From a bacterium (GTDB lineage: Bacteria; Margulisbacteria; Marinamargulisbacteria; JAAEMD01), in assembly GCA_024225875.1 (NCBI GenBank), contig JAAEMD010000061.1:1-10072 (forward strand): a DNA stretch of 10,072 nt, given 5' to 3'. The position numbers were made by a program, and so were the translations under genes. Each line of letters starts with the position of its first letter. The stretch's first letter is position 1. Shown here piece after piece: positions 1-7,493 of the stretch. The notes beneath the pieces are model-generated. The model was not told where the DNA came from. It was given only the letters and a program-made list of their open reading frames with translations, and did not search any database.

Positions 1-59
1 AAATTCAAAAATCTCCAAACAAAATTACTAACTTTTTTAAGAAAAAAGAAGTTGCTTAC
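1..59 (-). mobile_element. possible end of an IS66-like element (weak)
   Basis: Read on the minus strand from 59 leftward, the sequence begins GTAAGCAACTTC. IS66-family elements usually begin GTAAGC or GTAAGCG, and the well-supported IS66 end at 9800 begins GTAAGCGATCCC. The six matching bases lie next to the point where the methyltransferase frame stops (65). An imperfect AT-rich hairpin (about 31-54, AACTT against AAGTT) lies inside the segment. No coding sequence is visible in these 59 bases and most of the element would be outside the window. Six bases can match by chance, so this is only a suggestion. Confidence 0.2.
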
Positions 60-64
60 GCTGC

Positions 65-457
65 CTAGTTATTATCTACTACTTTAGGTACGGAGTAATA
101 GTTGCTGTCTGATAACTCAACCCCTTCGCGAATAATATTATCGGGAAAATGCATCAGAAAGTCTCCTGTTTTGCAGCCAGCGTCTAGAACGGATTGTGGC
201 TTATGACCTAATATTTTTTTTATGATCTTAACTTGATTTTCCCAATATTTATCTTTTATAAAGGAAGTTGCAGGGTTTTGATTCTTATAATAATCATTGT
301 ATATGGAATGTAAATTTATATCGTACTCATCTGAATTGAAAAATTTGCTTCTGCAAAGACTACATTCATAAAGTTTATAGGTTAGATCGATAAATGGAGA
401 TTTTATAGATCTTATTGATTTTACATTATTTTCTTTTTTGCAGATTCTACAGTACAT
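65..457 (-). pseudogene. truncated zinc-finger-type class I SAM methyltransferase
   Basis: This reads as the N-terminal 130 residues of a class I S-adenosylmethionine-dependent methyltransferase. Residues 3-6 (CRIC) and 32-35 (CSLC) form a four-cysteine zinc-binding module, as in many sugar or natural-product methyltransferases. SAM motif I is VLDAGCKTGDF at residues 90-100, and E114 in GVELSD fits the acidic residue after beta-2 that holds the SAM ribose. The frame stops 16 residues later, so most of the Rossmann fold and any substrate domain are missing; such proteins are normally well over 200 residues. The gene runs opposite to the rest of the cluster. No strong ribosome site precedes the ATG; an AGGA lies about 14 bases upstream. 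The broken end may reflect insertion or recombination near 60. In a cluster like this an intact version would methylate a sugar or sugar nucleotide, but the fragment is probably inactive. Confidence 0.75.
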
Positions 458-813
458 ATTTGTTTTTTTAATCCTATTGATATTTATTAAATAATAATTC
501 CTTTTATAATCTATAGCTGATCCAAAATAAAATGTCCGACACTAAAGTTTTCAAATGACTTCGTTTATGTACGTCAGTACACAGCACTCAGTCATTTAAA
601 CGGACATTTCAATTTGTACCAGCTATAATCATATGGGCGATACCCAGCACAGGTTGAAAATAATTTGAATTAATGACTAATGTAACTGATATAATAATTC
701 AAAGGCTACAGTTATTTTTGCTATTGATGATTTTTTATCTGGTGCTTTGGATTTAAAATAGAATGGCGAATTTCCTGAGTGTGATAGCCGAATTTTATTG
801 ATATAAAAGCAGG
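458..813. other. 356-base intergenic region without a gene
   Basis: This stretch separates the divergent methyltransferase remnant from the plus-strand glycosyltransferase gene. Neither strand holds an open frame resembling a protein I know. The first 54 bases are A+T-rich and would carry the methyltransferase promoter, but I see no clear -35/-10 pair. Positions 512-627 are the nested palindrome listed separately. Positions 628-813 are A+T-rich with no clear structure. They must contain the leader, and possibly the promoter, of the plus-strand genes. Confidence 0.7.
512..627. repeat. nested palindromic element, MITE-like
   Basis: The two ends are inverted copies of each other: 512-538 on the plus strand and 601-627 on the minus strand agree at 23 of 27 bases, with perfect blocks TATAGCTG (512-519 with 620-627) and AAATGTCCG (530-538 with 601-609). 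Inside lies a second stem, AAATGACT (553-560) with AGTCATTT (590-597). At the centre is TGTAC (568-572), loop GTCA (573-576), GTACA (577-581). The left arm has about ten extra bases (539-551), so the palindrome is asymmetric. Paired terminal repeats around a non-coding core are typical of a miniature inverted-repeat transposable element or the fused ends of an insertion sequence. As RNA it would fold into a long hairpin between the two divergent genes. No U-run follows it, so a simple intrinsic terminator is unlikely. I do not recognise the family. Confidence 0.6.
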
Positions 814-814
814 G
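811..814 (+). promoter_or_regulatory. ribosome binding site fixing the 823 start
   Basis: AGGG at 811-814 lies eight bases before the ATG at 823, a normal spacing. The in-frame GTG at 814 overlaps this site and has no purine-rich site of its own, so ATG 823 is the better start. Confidence 0.5.
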
Positions 815-822
815 TGTATATT

Positions 823-1821
823 ATGGATAAAGCATCTTTATCGATTGATAATTATAGAAAGCTGCATATGGGTATGTTCCCTCCACCGCTTGGAGGTATT
901 TCTGTTTATTTATATAGACTATCTAAAAAAGATAAAAAAGCAGAATTTTTGGATGAAAAAAAGAATAGTGGCAAATTTAAATTTCTCATCTGGTTTATAA
1001 AACAGTGTTTTACTTTCAAAAAATATTATTATATTTCTCATACCATATCTTTACAACGTAGATTCGCAATATATATTTTGTCTTTAATACGAAATCATAA
1101 ATATGAAATAGTTTTGCATGGTAGAGGGGTTGAGAATAAGTATATAAAGTCGAATGTTATTATTCAATTCTTAATAAAAAAAATTTTAGGCTCTGCTCAT
1201 ATGATCCGCTGTGTTTCTGAAGATCTTTTGTCTTTTTTAAAAAAAATTGGATGCAATGAAGATAAACTATATGTTGAAAATGCTTTTTTACCACCTCCAG
1301 AAGAAGAAGAGGATAAAATATTAAAAACTTATCCGCAGGAATTTTTTGAATTTATAAAACATAAAAGGCCTCTTATAGTTGCGAATGCTTTTGCTCTGGT
1401 TTTTACTGGAGGGGTGGATTTATATGGACTGGACATGTGTTTAGCCCTGGTGTCGAAGCTGGTAACAAAATATCCAGATACAGGATTTATATTTGCAATA
1501 GCTGATGCAGAAAGTAATATTAATTATTTGAACAAAATCAAAAATGATTTAAAAGAAAAGGGTATCAGGGATAATTTTTATTTTTTAACTGGACAAAGAC
1601 AATTGTGGCCTGTATTTAAAAGAGTAGATTTAATGGTAAGGCCAACTTCTGAGGACGGATATGCTGTTAGTATTGAAGAGGCGCTGTTATTTAACTGTTC
1701 GGTGGTTGCAAGCAATGCCAGTAAAAGACCAGAAGGAACTGTTTTGTTTGAAAACAGGGATTCTAATGATTTTTATAATAAATGCTTAAATAAACTTAAA
1801 ACATCTAAAGTAAGATCTTGA
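823..1821 (+). CDS. GT4-type (GT-B fold) glycosyltransferase
   Basis: This 332-residue protein is probably a retaining glycosyltransferase that moves a sugar from a nucleotide donor onto the lipid-linked repeat unit at the inner face of the membrane. FPPPLGG at residues 19-25 is the glycine-rich N-terminal loop found in GT4 enzymes. LHGRG around H99 ends the N-terminal half. In the C-terminal half, PTSEDGYAVSIEEAL carries the E-x7-E motif (E277, E285) that contacts the donor. No signal peptide is seen, which fits a cytoplasmic or membrane-associated enzyme. It is somewhat short for GT4, and the end after residue 310 is basic and unstructured, so the last helix may be missing. It is the first plus-strand gene, with 190 non-coding bases before the flippase. 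Donor and acceptor cannot be told. Base composition is distinctly more A+T-rich than gmd. Confidence 0.8.
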   Translation: MDKASLSIDNYRKLHMGMFPPPLGGISVYLYRLSKKDKKAEFLDEKKNSGKFKFLIWFIKQCFTFKKYYYISHTISLQRRFAIYILSLIRNHKYEIVLHGRGVENKYIKSNVIIQFLIKKILGSAHMIRCVSEDLLSFLKKIGCNEDKLYVENAFLPPPEEEEDKILKTYPQEFFEFIKHKRPLIVANAFALVFTGGVDLYGLDMCLALVSKLVTKYPDTGFIFAIADAESNINYLNKIKNDLKEKGIRDNFYFLTGQRQLWPVFKRVDLMVRPTSEDGYAVSIEEALLFNCSVVASNASKRPEGTVLFENRDSNDFYNKCLNKLKTSKVRS

Positions 1822-2000
1822 TAAAGATAATGTATAAATGTAACAGGTAAAATAATGTAAAGGCAGTGATCATTTTTGCAATTTATGTGACGAATTTAAA
1901 GTGTTGTTGCGTAATTAGCAGGAACAGGAAATTAAAATGCAACCTTCGGGTATTGTGTGGCTGTAAGAATGTGCAGTAATATCGCCAGTTATTTAAAAAA

Positions 2001-2006
2001 AGAGGT
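2001..2006 (+). promoter_or_regulatory. ribosome binding site for the GTG start of the flippase
   Basis: AGAGGT lies five bases before GTG at 2012. This good site supports the non-ATG start. The encoded residues MRKFFENSSIYFISNLI form the usual first amphipathic or membrane segment of a flippase. Confidence 0.6.
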
Positions 2007-2011
2007 AATAA

Positions 2012-3478
2012 GTGAGAAAGTTTTTTGAAAATTCGTCAATTTATTTTATTTCTAATTTAATAAATAAAGTGATATATGTTTTATTTTTTGCCTATATTGC
2101 GCGTGTTTTATCTATTCAGGAAATGGGACAGTATTCTATCTATATTCTTATAGTAACTTTTTTATCTATTATTTGTTCTTTTGAAATTCAATCAGGGTTC
2201 ACAAGATTTTATTTTGAGGTAACAGAGGTTGAAAGAAGAAAATATGAAATATCAATAGTAAATTTACTTTTTATAATTAATCTGGTTTTTGCAGTAATCT
2301 TATTTTCATTCAGGCAGCTGATAATTAATTATTTATTTTATATACCACTGGATATATTTTTTGTTATGCTGATTCTGCCGTTTTTCATATCTTTTTCCGG
2401 ATTAATAACTTCAAAATTAAGATTAGAAAATATGGCCTTTGAGCTTTCCATAATCACTGTTGTTCAAGCAGCTGCTAATTTAATTCTGGTAGTTACAGGA
2501 ATTAAGTTTTTTGCTTTGACCGATAAAATATTCTGGATACTTTTTGCTTGTTTTTTGCAGTACCTGATCCCTGTTAGCTGTTATTTTTTTGTGTTTGAGC
2601 ATAAATGGAAATTCAAGATAGATTTTTCCTTAATTAAAGATTCCCTTACCTTTTCTTCTTATCTGGTTCCTACAGTTTTAGGAAACCACGTTTCTCATAT
2701 GGCAGACAGGTTTATTTTAAAAAAGTATACCGGCATAAAAAGCGTAGGTATTTACTCTGCAGCCAATAAAGTTGGTTCTATTATTATGCTGGTTTTAGAA
2801 CCGATTTATCTGGCCTTTTTTCCCATAGTTTTAAAAAGTTACAAGCAGGAAGGCTTTAAGCGGAACTATTATTTTATGTGTATGTCTATTTTTTTTATAT
2901 TATATTTAATAACCGTACTCATATCTATTTTTTGTTATGAGATAATGTATATTATTCTGGGAAAAAAATATCTCATATATATGCCTGTGGCTTATCTGTT
3001 TATTATGGTCTGGACTGTAAGATTTGCTTCCAGACCGTTTGCATCAAATATAAGTCTTGCTAAGAAAACTGAATACTCTCTTTTTATTGAGTTATTTACG
3101 GCCGTTACCAATATTATTTTAAATATTTTACTGGTAATAAAGCTGGGGATTAGTGGTGCAATAATAGCTACGATGATAAGTTTTATACTCAGGCTTATAT
3201 TATTATTTTATTTTTCCAATAAGCTGTTGAAGATTTTTTATTTTAATTTTAGATATATACTTTTATACTTAATAGTTGTAGCGCTGCATATATTTTTTCA
3301 TTATAAAATAAAAGATATCTTTATTTTGTATAGAGCTGTTATTCTGTTTTGTGAAGCAGGGCTGGGTTTATTTGTTTATATGAAGATTATAGATGTGCAG
3401 TACAGGCAGAAAATATTTGAGTATATTGATATATATAAAAACAAGATCGTTAAATTTAAAATGAGGAACATATTTTAA
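2012..3478 (+). CDS. Wzx-type polysaccharide repeat-unit flippase
   Basis: This 488-residue integral membrane protein belongs to the polysaccharide-export (MOP/PST) superfamily. Such proteins flip undecaprenyl-diphosphate-linked oligosaccharides from the inner to the outer leaflet of the cytoplasmic membrane. Hydrophobic segments run through the whole length, roughly 12-14 of them, separated by short charged loops. The N-terminus, with a helix near 8-30 then ARVLSIQEMGQYSIY, is characteristic of Wzx proteins. SHMADRFILKKYTG at about 228-241 is the conserved start of the second half, followed by GIYSAANKVGS. Length is normal for the family (about 400-500) and no disruption is visible. The GTG start is supported by AGAGGT. 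The next gene starts only five bases after its stop, so the two are probably co-transcribed and translationally coupled. Substrate specificity cannot be read from sequence. Wzx proteins diverge strongly, so the class is certain but the exact orthologue is not. Confidence 0.92.
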   Translation: MRKFFENSSIYFISNLINKVIYVLFFAYIARVLSIQEMGQYSIYILIVTFLSIICSFEIQSGFTRFYFEVTEVERRKYEISIVNLLFIINLVFAVILFSFRQLIINYLFYIPLDIFFVMLILPFFISFSGLITSKLRLENMAFELSIITVVQAAANLILVVTGIKFFALTDKIFWILFACFLQYLIPVSCYFFVFEHKWKFKIDFSLIKDSLTFSSYLVPTVLGNHVSHMADRFILKKYTGIKSVGIYSAANKVGSIIMLVLEPIYLAFFPIVLKSYKQEGFKRNYYFMCMSIFFILYLITVLISIFCYEIMYIILGKKYLIYMPVAYLFIMVWTVRFASRPFASNISLAKKTEYSLFIELFTAVTNIILNILLVIKLGISGAIIATMISFILRLILLFYFSNKLLKIFYFNFRYILLYLIVVALHIFFHYKIKDIFILYRAVILFCEAGLGLFVYMKIIDVQYRQKIFEYIDIYKNKIVKFKMRNIF

Positions 3479-3483
3479 AAATT

Positions 3484-4099
3484 ATGATTAAGGAAGTTAT
3501 TGCTAAACAACCTGTTTTGGAAAGATCGGCCAGATTATTACGATCTATGATACCTTATCGATACAGGTTAGATCCTGCTTTTTATTCTTTTTTGGAGCTG
3601 CTGAAAAAACATGAGAAAGTCAGTTATGAATATATCAGAGAGTATCAGTTTAAAAAACTGAAAAATTTATTGAATCTTGTATATGAACATACTTTTTTTT
3701 ATAAGCAGAAATATGATGCAGCTGATTTCCATGCGGAAGATGTGCGCTGTATAGATGATATGGATTTAATACCCGTGGTAACCAAAGAAGATTTCCGGTT
3801 AAATTGTCAGGCTATGGTGCTTGATAATTACTATGGAAAAAAACATAAAATTTCTACAAGCGGAACTACGGGCAAGTCTCTGAAACTGCTAAGCACCAGG
3901 GAGATAGATTCTAAAGAATGGGCCTCGATTTGTTATCAATGGGACAGGATAGGATATAAGGCTGCTGACGGAAGGGTAGAGCTTAGAGGGTTTATTGATT
4001 CGGATAAAGACTGGATTTATTTGGATTGAATGTGCCATTAAGAATGAATCTAATGTCTAAAAAAGGTTCTGTTACGATAATTTTAATATTTCGATTTTA
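3484..4099 (+). pseudogene. broken CapK/PaaK-like adenylate-forming protein
   Basis: The open frame 3484-4029 gives 181 residues matching the N-terminal part of CapK/PaaK-type proteins, relatives of phenylacetate-CoA ligase found in many capsule clusters. STSGTTGKSLKL at residues 124-135 is the phosphate-binding loop of adenylate-forming enzymes. KLKNLLNLVYEHTFFYKQKY (57-76) is the usual helix before it. Family members are about 430-460 residues, so more than half is missing. The frame ends at 4027-4029 directly after WIYLD. The frame reading from 4029 continues as NVPLRMNLMSKK, which resembles how these proteins go on, so a one-base loss near 4027 is likely. After that, nothing more of the family is seen before the next gene at 4100. 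The ORF is thus a decayed gene with a frameshift and a large 3' deletion. No good ribosome site precedes ATG 3484; it may rely on coupling to the flippase. Confidence 0.75.
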
Positions 4100-6298
4100 A
4101 TGAATAAAGCATTAAGAATACTTCATCATTTATTTAAACAGCAAAAAGATCTTAGATCGGATTCCAGAAGTTTTAATTATGCTGCAAATATCAGTTACAG
4201 TTATCTGCAGGCAAATGATTTGTCAAAGGTAGTTCTAAAAAAAGATCAGGCAGGTTATTTAATCGATAAATATCTTAATCACCATTTTGATCTTCTGGGG
4301 TCCGGCTGGGTTAAAAACTCTTATGACAGTAAAGCTCTGGGACTGGAGGGCTGTGTATATGATATGAACCTTTGCATTAATACCTTTGATGGAAAGGGGA
4401 AATGGTTAAAAAAAGTACTTCTACCGGCTTATCTTGATAACAGCAGGGCAGTATGGAGTCTTATAAAAGATAGTAATTACCAGCCTTTAGACTGGCAGAA
4501 AGATTTTAAAAGCGGATATCGCTGGTCAGCAAAAAAATGGTATAAAGATCAGAAATATGGCAGGAAAAAAGGCGCAGATATTAAGGTGCCCTGGGAGCTG
4601 GCAAGGCTTCAGCATCTTCCGCAAATGGCAGTTTTTGCCGTTATATTACCGGATAGAAGAAAAGAACTGCTGACAGAATTTAAAAATCAAATACTGGATT
4701 TTATTGCAGCTAACCCGCCTCGAATGGGAGTTAACTGGACTTGTACTATGGATGTGGCCATACGTGCTGCAAATATTCTGGTTGCCTGTGATTTATTTAT
4801 ACAAATAGATGAGGACAGGGTATTAAGTGAGGAAATAATGCAGGTTATTTCTAATGCGGTTTATGAACATGGATTACATATTATTAATAATATGGAATGG
4901 TCTGATAAATTAACAGCCAATCATTATCTGTCTAATGTTTGCGGTCTGCTTTTTGTAGCTGCTTATCTGCAATGTAACAGGGAAATAGACTGCTGGTTAG
5001 CTTTTGCTGTACAGGAAATAATTGAGCAGGTCAGGGAGCAGTTTTACCCGGATGGAACCAGTTTTGAAGCGTCGACCTCTTACCATCGTTTATCGGGTGA
5101 AATGGTAGTCTTTTCATCAGCTTTAATTTTAGGACTAACCAGGGATAAAAAAGATGCGCTGAAAAATTATGACATGTCTTTTTGGAAGAAAATGCCTTTT
5201 TTAAAAAATATCAGGGACCAGGAGTACATTTTAAAAGATGGTGTGATTTTTCCTGGCTGGTATGTTGATCGTATTTTTAAAGCCGGTATGTTTACAGTTC
5301 ATCTGACAAAACCAACACAGGAAATCCCACAGATTGGAGATAATGATAACGGGCGTTTTTTCTGGATATCTTCTGCGGGTTCTTTTTTAAAGAAAGGGGA
5401 AGTTGAAAAAAAGTATAAGAGCTTAACAGGATATGATTCTATATATTCCGAATATAAAGAATTCTGGGATGAAAATATATTAAATCATTCTGCATATATA
5501 TCTGCATTAGCTGGAATATTTGATTGCGAAGTATTTAATAGAGTAGCGGATCAATTCCCTGTTGAGCGGTATGTAATAAAGAGTATTTCTAAAGGGGTTA
5601 TTTTGAAACAACAGGTTGCCGAAAGAAAAGTGTTTGCTTATTCCAGGCCACAGGTTTCATACAAAAATGTTATAAATGATTTGAAATATTTTTATAAGAG
5701 TACTATCAGGCCAGAGAATGAGTCAGATGTTTCACTTAAAAATAATATCAAGGTTTACAGCTATGCTGATTTCGGGATCTATATATTTATTTCAGACAGG
5801 ATTCACCTGACATTCTCAGCCGGATCTAATGGACAGAAAGGTACTGGCGGACATGCTCATAATGATAAATTGTCTCTGGAGTTGAATATTGATGGTGATG
5901 ATATTATTTTAGACCCTGGAACTTATTTATATACGCCACTACCGAAGATCAGGAATAAATTCAGAAGTACAGAGTCACATAATAGTTTGATAGTAAGTGG
6001 TGAAGAACAGAATCAGTGGGTTAATGGTTTTAAAGGTCTTTTTAGTATGTTTGATCAGACCAGGTGTGAACTTCTATATCTTAATGAAAGAAGTATTGGA
6101 GTGAAGTTAATATTTCGAGATATTGTTCAGGTCAGGATGATATATATATATGATGATTATATAGAGATTAATGATTATTCCAGTAAAGAGTTTAAAGTTG
6201 ATTTTAATTCAACTATAAATTCAGAAGGAGGAACCGGAAGTGATTTACTGTATTCTAATGGATATGGCAAGTTGATAAATTCGAGGTATAATAAGTAA
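4100..6298 (+). CDS. heparinase II/III-family protein (polysaccharide lyase-like)
   Basis: This 732-residue protein has the two-part layout of heparinase II/III-like polysaccharide lyases. The N-terminal alpha-toroid region spans about 60-430 and has FDLLGSGWV near 64-72, WELARLQHLPQMA near 165-177, NWTCTMDVAIRAAN at 212-225 and NHY at 274-276. The C-terminal beta-sandwich region contains GHAHNDKLSLEL (584-595; H585, H587) and DPGTYLY (605-611), then a conserved ESHNSL. These enzymes cut uronate-containing glycans by beta-elimination; related proteins occur in polysaccharide gene clusters. There is no signal peptide, so it is either cytoplasmic or exported by an unseen route. The 28-base gap to the aminotransferase suggests one operon. 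No Shine-Dalgarno sequence precedes ATG 4100 and the frame stays open upstream to about 4060, so expression may depend on the broken gene before it. Substrate is unknown. Length appears complete. Confidence 0.85.
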   Translation: MNKALRILHHLFKQQKDLRSDSRSFNYAANISYSYLQANDLSKVVLKKDQAGYLIDKYLNHHFDLLGSGWVKNSYDSKALGLEGCVYDMNLCINTFDGKGKWLKKVLLPAYLDNSRAVWSLIKDSNYQPLDWQKDFKSGYRWSAKKWYKDQKYGRKKGADIKVPWELARLQHLPQMAVFAVILPDRRKELLTEFKNQILDFIAANPPRMGVNWTCTMDVAIRAANILVACDLFIQIDEDRVLSEEIMQVISNAVYEHGLHIINNMEWSDKLTANHYLSNVCGLLFVAAYLQCNREIDCWLAFAVQEIIEQVREQFYPDGTSFEASTSYHRLSGEMVVFSSALILGLTRDKKDALKNYDMSFWKKMPFLKNIRDQEYILKDGVIFPGWYVDRIFKAGMFTVHLTKPTQEIPQIGDNDNGRFFWISSAGSFLKKGEVEKKYKSLTGYDSIYSEYKEFWDENILNHSAYISALAGIFDCEVFNRVADQFPVERYVIKSISKGVILKQQVAERKVFAYSRPQVSYKNVINDLKYFYKSTIRPENESDVSLKNNIKVYSYADFGIYIFISDRIHLTFSAGSNGQKGTGGHAHNDKLSLELNIDGDDIILDPGTYLYTPLPKIRNKFRSTESHNSLIVSGEEQNQWVNGFKGLFSMFDQTRCELLYLNERSIGVKLIFRDIVQVRMIYIYDDYIEINDYSSKEFKVDFNSTINSEGGTGSDLLYSNGYGKLINSRYNK

Positions 6299-6326
6299 TC
6301 AATTAAATAACTGGAAAGGCAGGAGA

Positions 6327-7469
6327 ATGCAAAAACAAACCTTAAAAGAAACTATAACAAGTGTACCTTTACTGGATTTAAATGCACAATACAAACCGAT
6401 TGAAGATGAAATTATACAGGCATTAAAAGAGGTTGTTGTATCAAAAAAATTTATTATGGGGCCTGAAATTGAGGCACTGGAAAAAAATATAGCCGATTAT
6501 TGTCAATGTAAATATGCAGTTGGCGTATCATCAGGTACGGACGCTTTAATTATTTCATTAATGGCTATGGGTATAGGTTATGGTGATGAAGTTATAACTA
6601 CTCCCTTTACTTTTTTTGCCACAGCCGGGAGTATTGTCAGGGTTGGTGCAACTCCTGTATTTGTAGATATTGATCCTGATACATTCAACATTAATCCGGA
6701 CTTAATAGAAGAAAAAATAACAAAAAAAACAAAAGCAATAATTCCAGTTCACCTTTTTGGACAGATGGCAGATATGGACAGGGTTAATGACATAGCTGAG
6801 AGACATAACCTTTTTGTTATAGAAGATGCTGCCCAGGCAATAGGTTCAAACTATCTTTCCAGGGATGGGAATACAAGATCTGCTGGTTCAGTTGGCGATA
6901 CTGGATGTTTTTCTTTTTTTCCAAGCAAGAATTTAGGATGCTGTGGTGATGGTGGTATTGTAACAACAAATAGTAGTGATATTGCAGAGAAGTTGAAATT
7001 GTTAAGGAACCATGGTGCAAAGCAAAGGTATTATCATGATTTTTCAGGAGGTAATTTCAGGCTTGATTCAATGCAGGCTGCAGTGCTGCTGGTTAAACTG
7101 AGGTTTCTTGAGGGTCATCATAAAGGACGCCAGACCAATGCGGACTACTATAATGAAAAACTTGGCAGTAGTGTTGTTATTCCTTATGTAAAGGATGGTT
7201 TCCGTATGATCTATAATCAATATACTATAAGGCTAAAAAATAGAGACAAGCTGCAAAAACAACTGATTGATAATAATGTGGGAAATGCAGTTTATTATCC
7301 GGTTCCACTTCATTTACAAAAGTGTTTTGAAGAGCATGGTTATAAAAAGGGTAGTTTCCCGGAAGCTGAAAAGGTATCCGAAGAAGTTATCTCAATTCCT
7401 GTGTATGCAGAATTGACGAGAGATCAGCAGGACTATGTTATAGACAGCATTCTGGCTGGGTTATTATAA
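6327..7469 (+). CDS. DegT/DnrJ/EryC1-family sugar aminotransferase (WbpE/WlbC-like)
   Basis: This 380-residue PLP enzyme transfers an amino group, normally from glutamate, to a keto sugar nucleotide. The fold-type I features are in order: SSGTDAL (68-74) for phosphate binding, VIEDAAQAIG with D167 contacting the pyridine nitrogen and Q170, and FFPSKNLGCCGDGG with K201 as the Schiff-base lysine. The FFPSK-LGC-GDGG form and the PLLDLNAQY start resemble WbpE/WlbC, which aminate UDP-3-keto-GlcNAcA, more than perosamine synthases, whose motif reads differently. The 3-oxidase partner (WbpB-like) and the acetyltransferase are not in the window, so the exact product is open. It could instead use another 3-keto sugar, as FdtB/QdtB do. 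AAAGG at 6315-6319 sits seven bases before ATG; a second AGGAG touches the start too closely to help. The gmd gene follows after 24 bases, which supports a shared transcript. Confidence 0.9.
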   Translation: MQKQTLKETITSVPLLDLNAQYKPIEDEIIQALKEVVVSKKFIMGPEIEALEKNIADYCQCKYAVGVSSGTDALIISLMAMGIGYGDEVITTPFTFFATAGSIVRVGATPVFVDIDPDTFNINPDLIEEKITKKTKAIIPVHLFGQMADMDRVNDIAERHNLFVIEDAAQAIGSNYLSRDGNTRSAGSVGDTGCFSFFPSKNLGCCGDGGIVTTNSSDIAEKLKLLRNHGAKQRYYHDFSGGNFRLDSMQAAVLLVKLRFLEGHHKGRQTNADYYNEKLGSSVVIPYVKDGFRMIYNQYTIRLKNRDKLQKQLIDNNVGNAVYYPVPLHLQKCFEEHGYKKGSFPEAEKVSEEVISIPVYAELTRDQQDYVIDSILAGLL

Positions 7470-7493
7470 ACTACTGATGAAAAGAAGGGCCTT

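Noticed and set aside
814..822. GTG at 814 as start of the glycosyltransferase
   Set aside because: It overlaps the AGGG that serves the ATG at 823 and has no ribosome site of its own.
1822..2011. Possible small gene or terminator in the 190-base gap before the flippase
   Set aside because: All frames are short (for example nine codons from the ATG near 1937) and the only hairpin, ACC-TTCG-GGT, is too small without a T-run.
6138..6163. TA-rich alternating run in the heparinase-like gene
   Set aside because: It encodes part of a continuous reading frame (Met-Ile-Tyr-Ile-Tyr-Asp-Asp) and is explained by AT-rich codon use.
6817..7020. Minus-strand open frame of 67 codons inside the aminotransferase gene
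   Set aside because: It is antisense to a clearly conserved enzyme, low in complexity and has no family features; a shadow frame.
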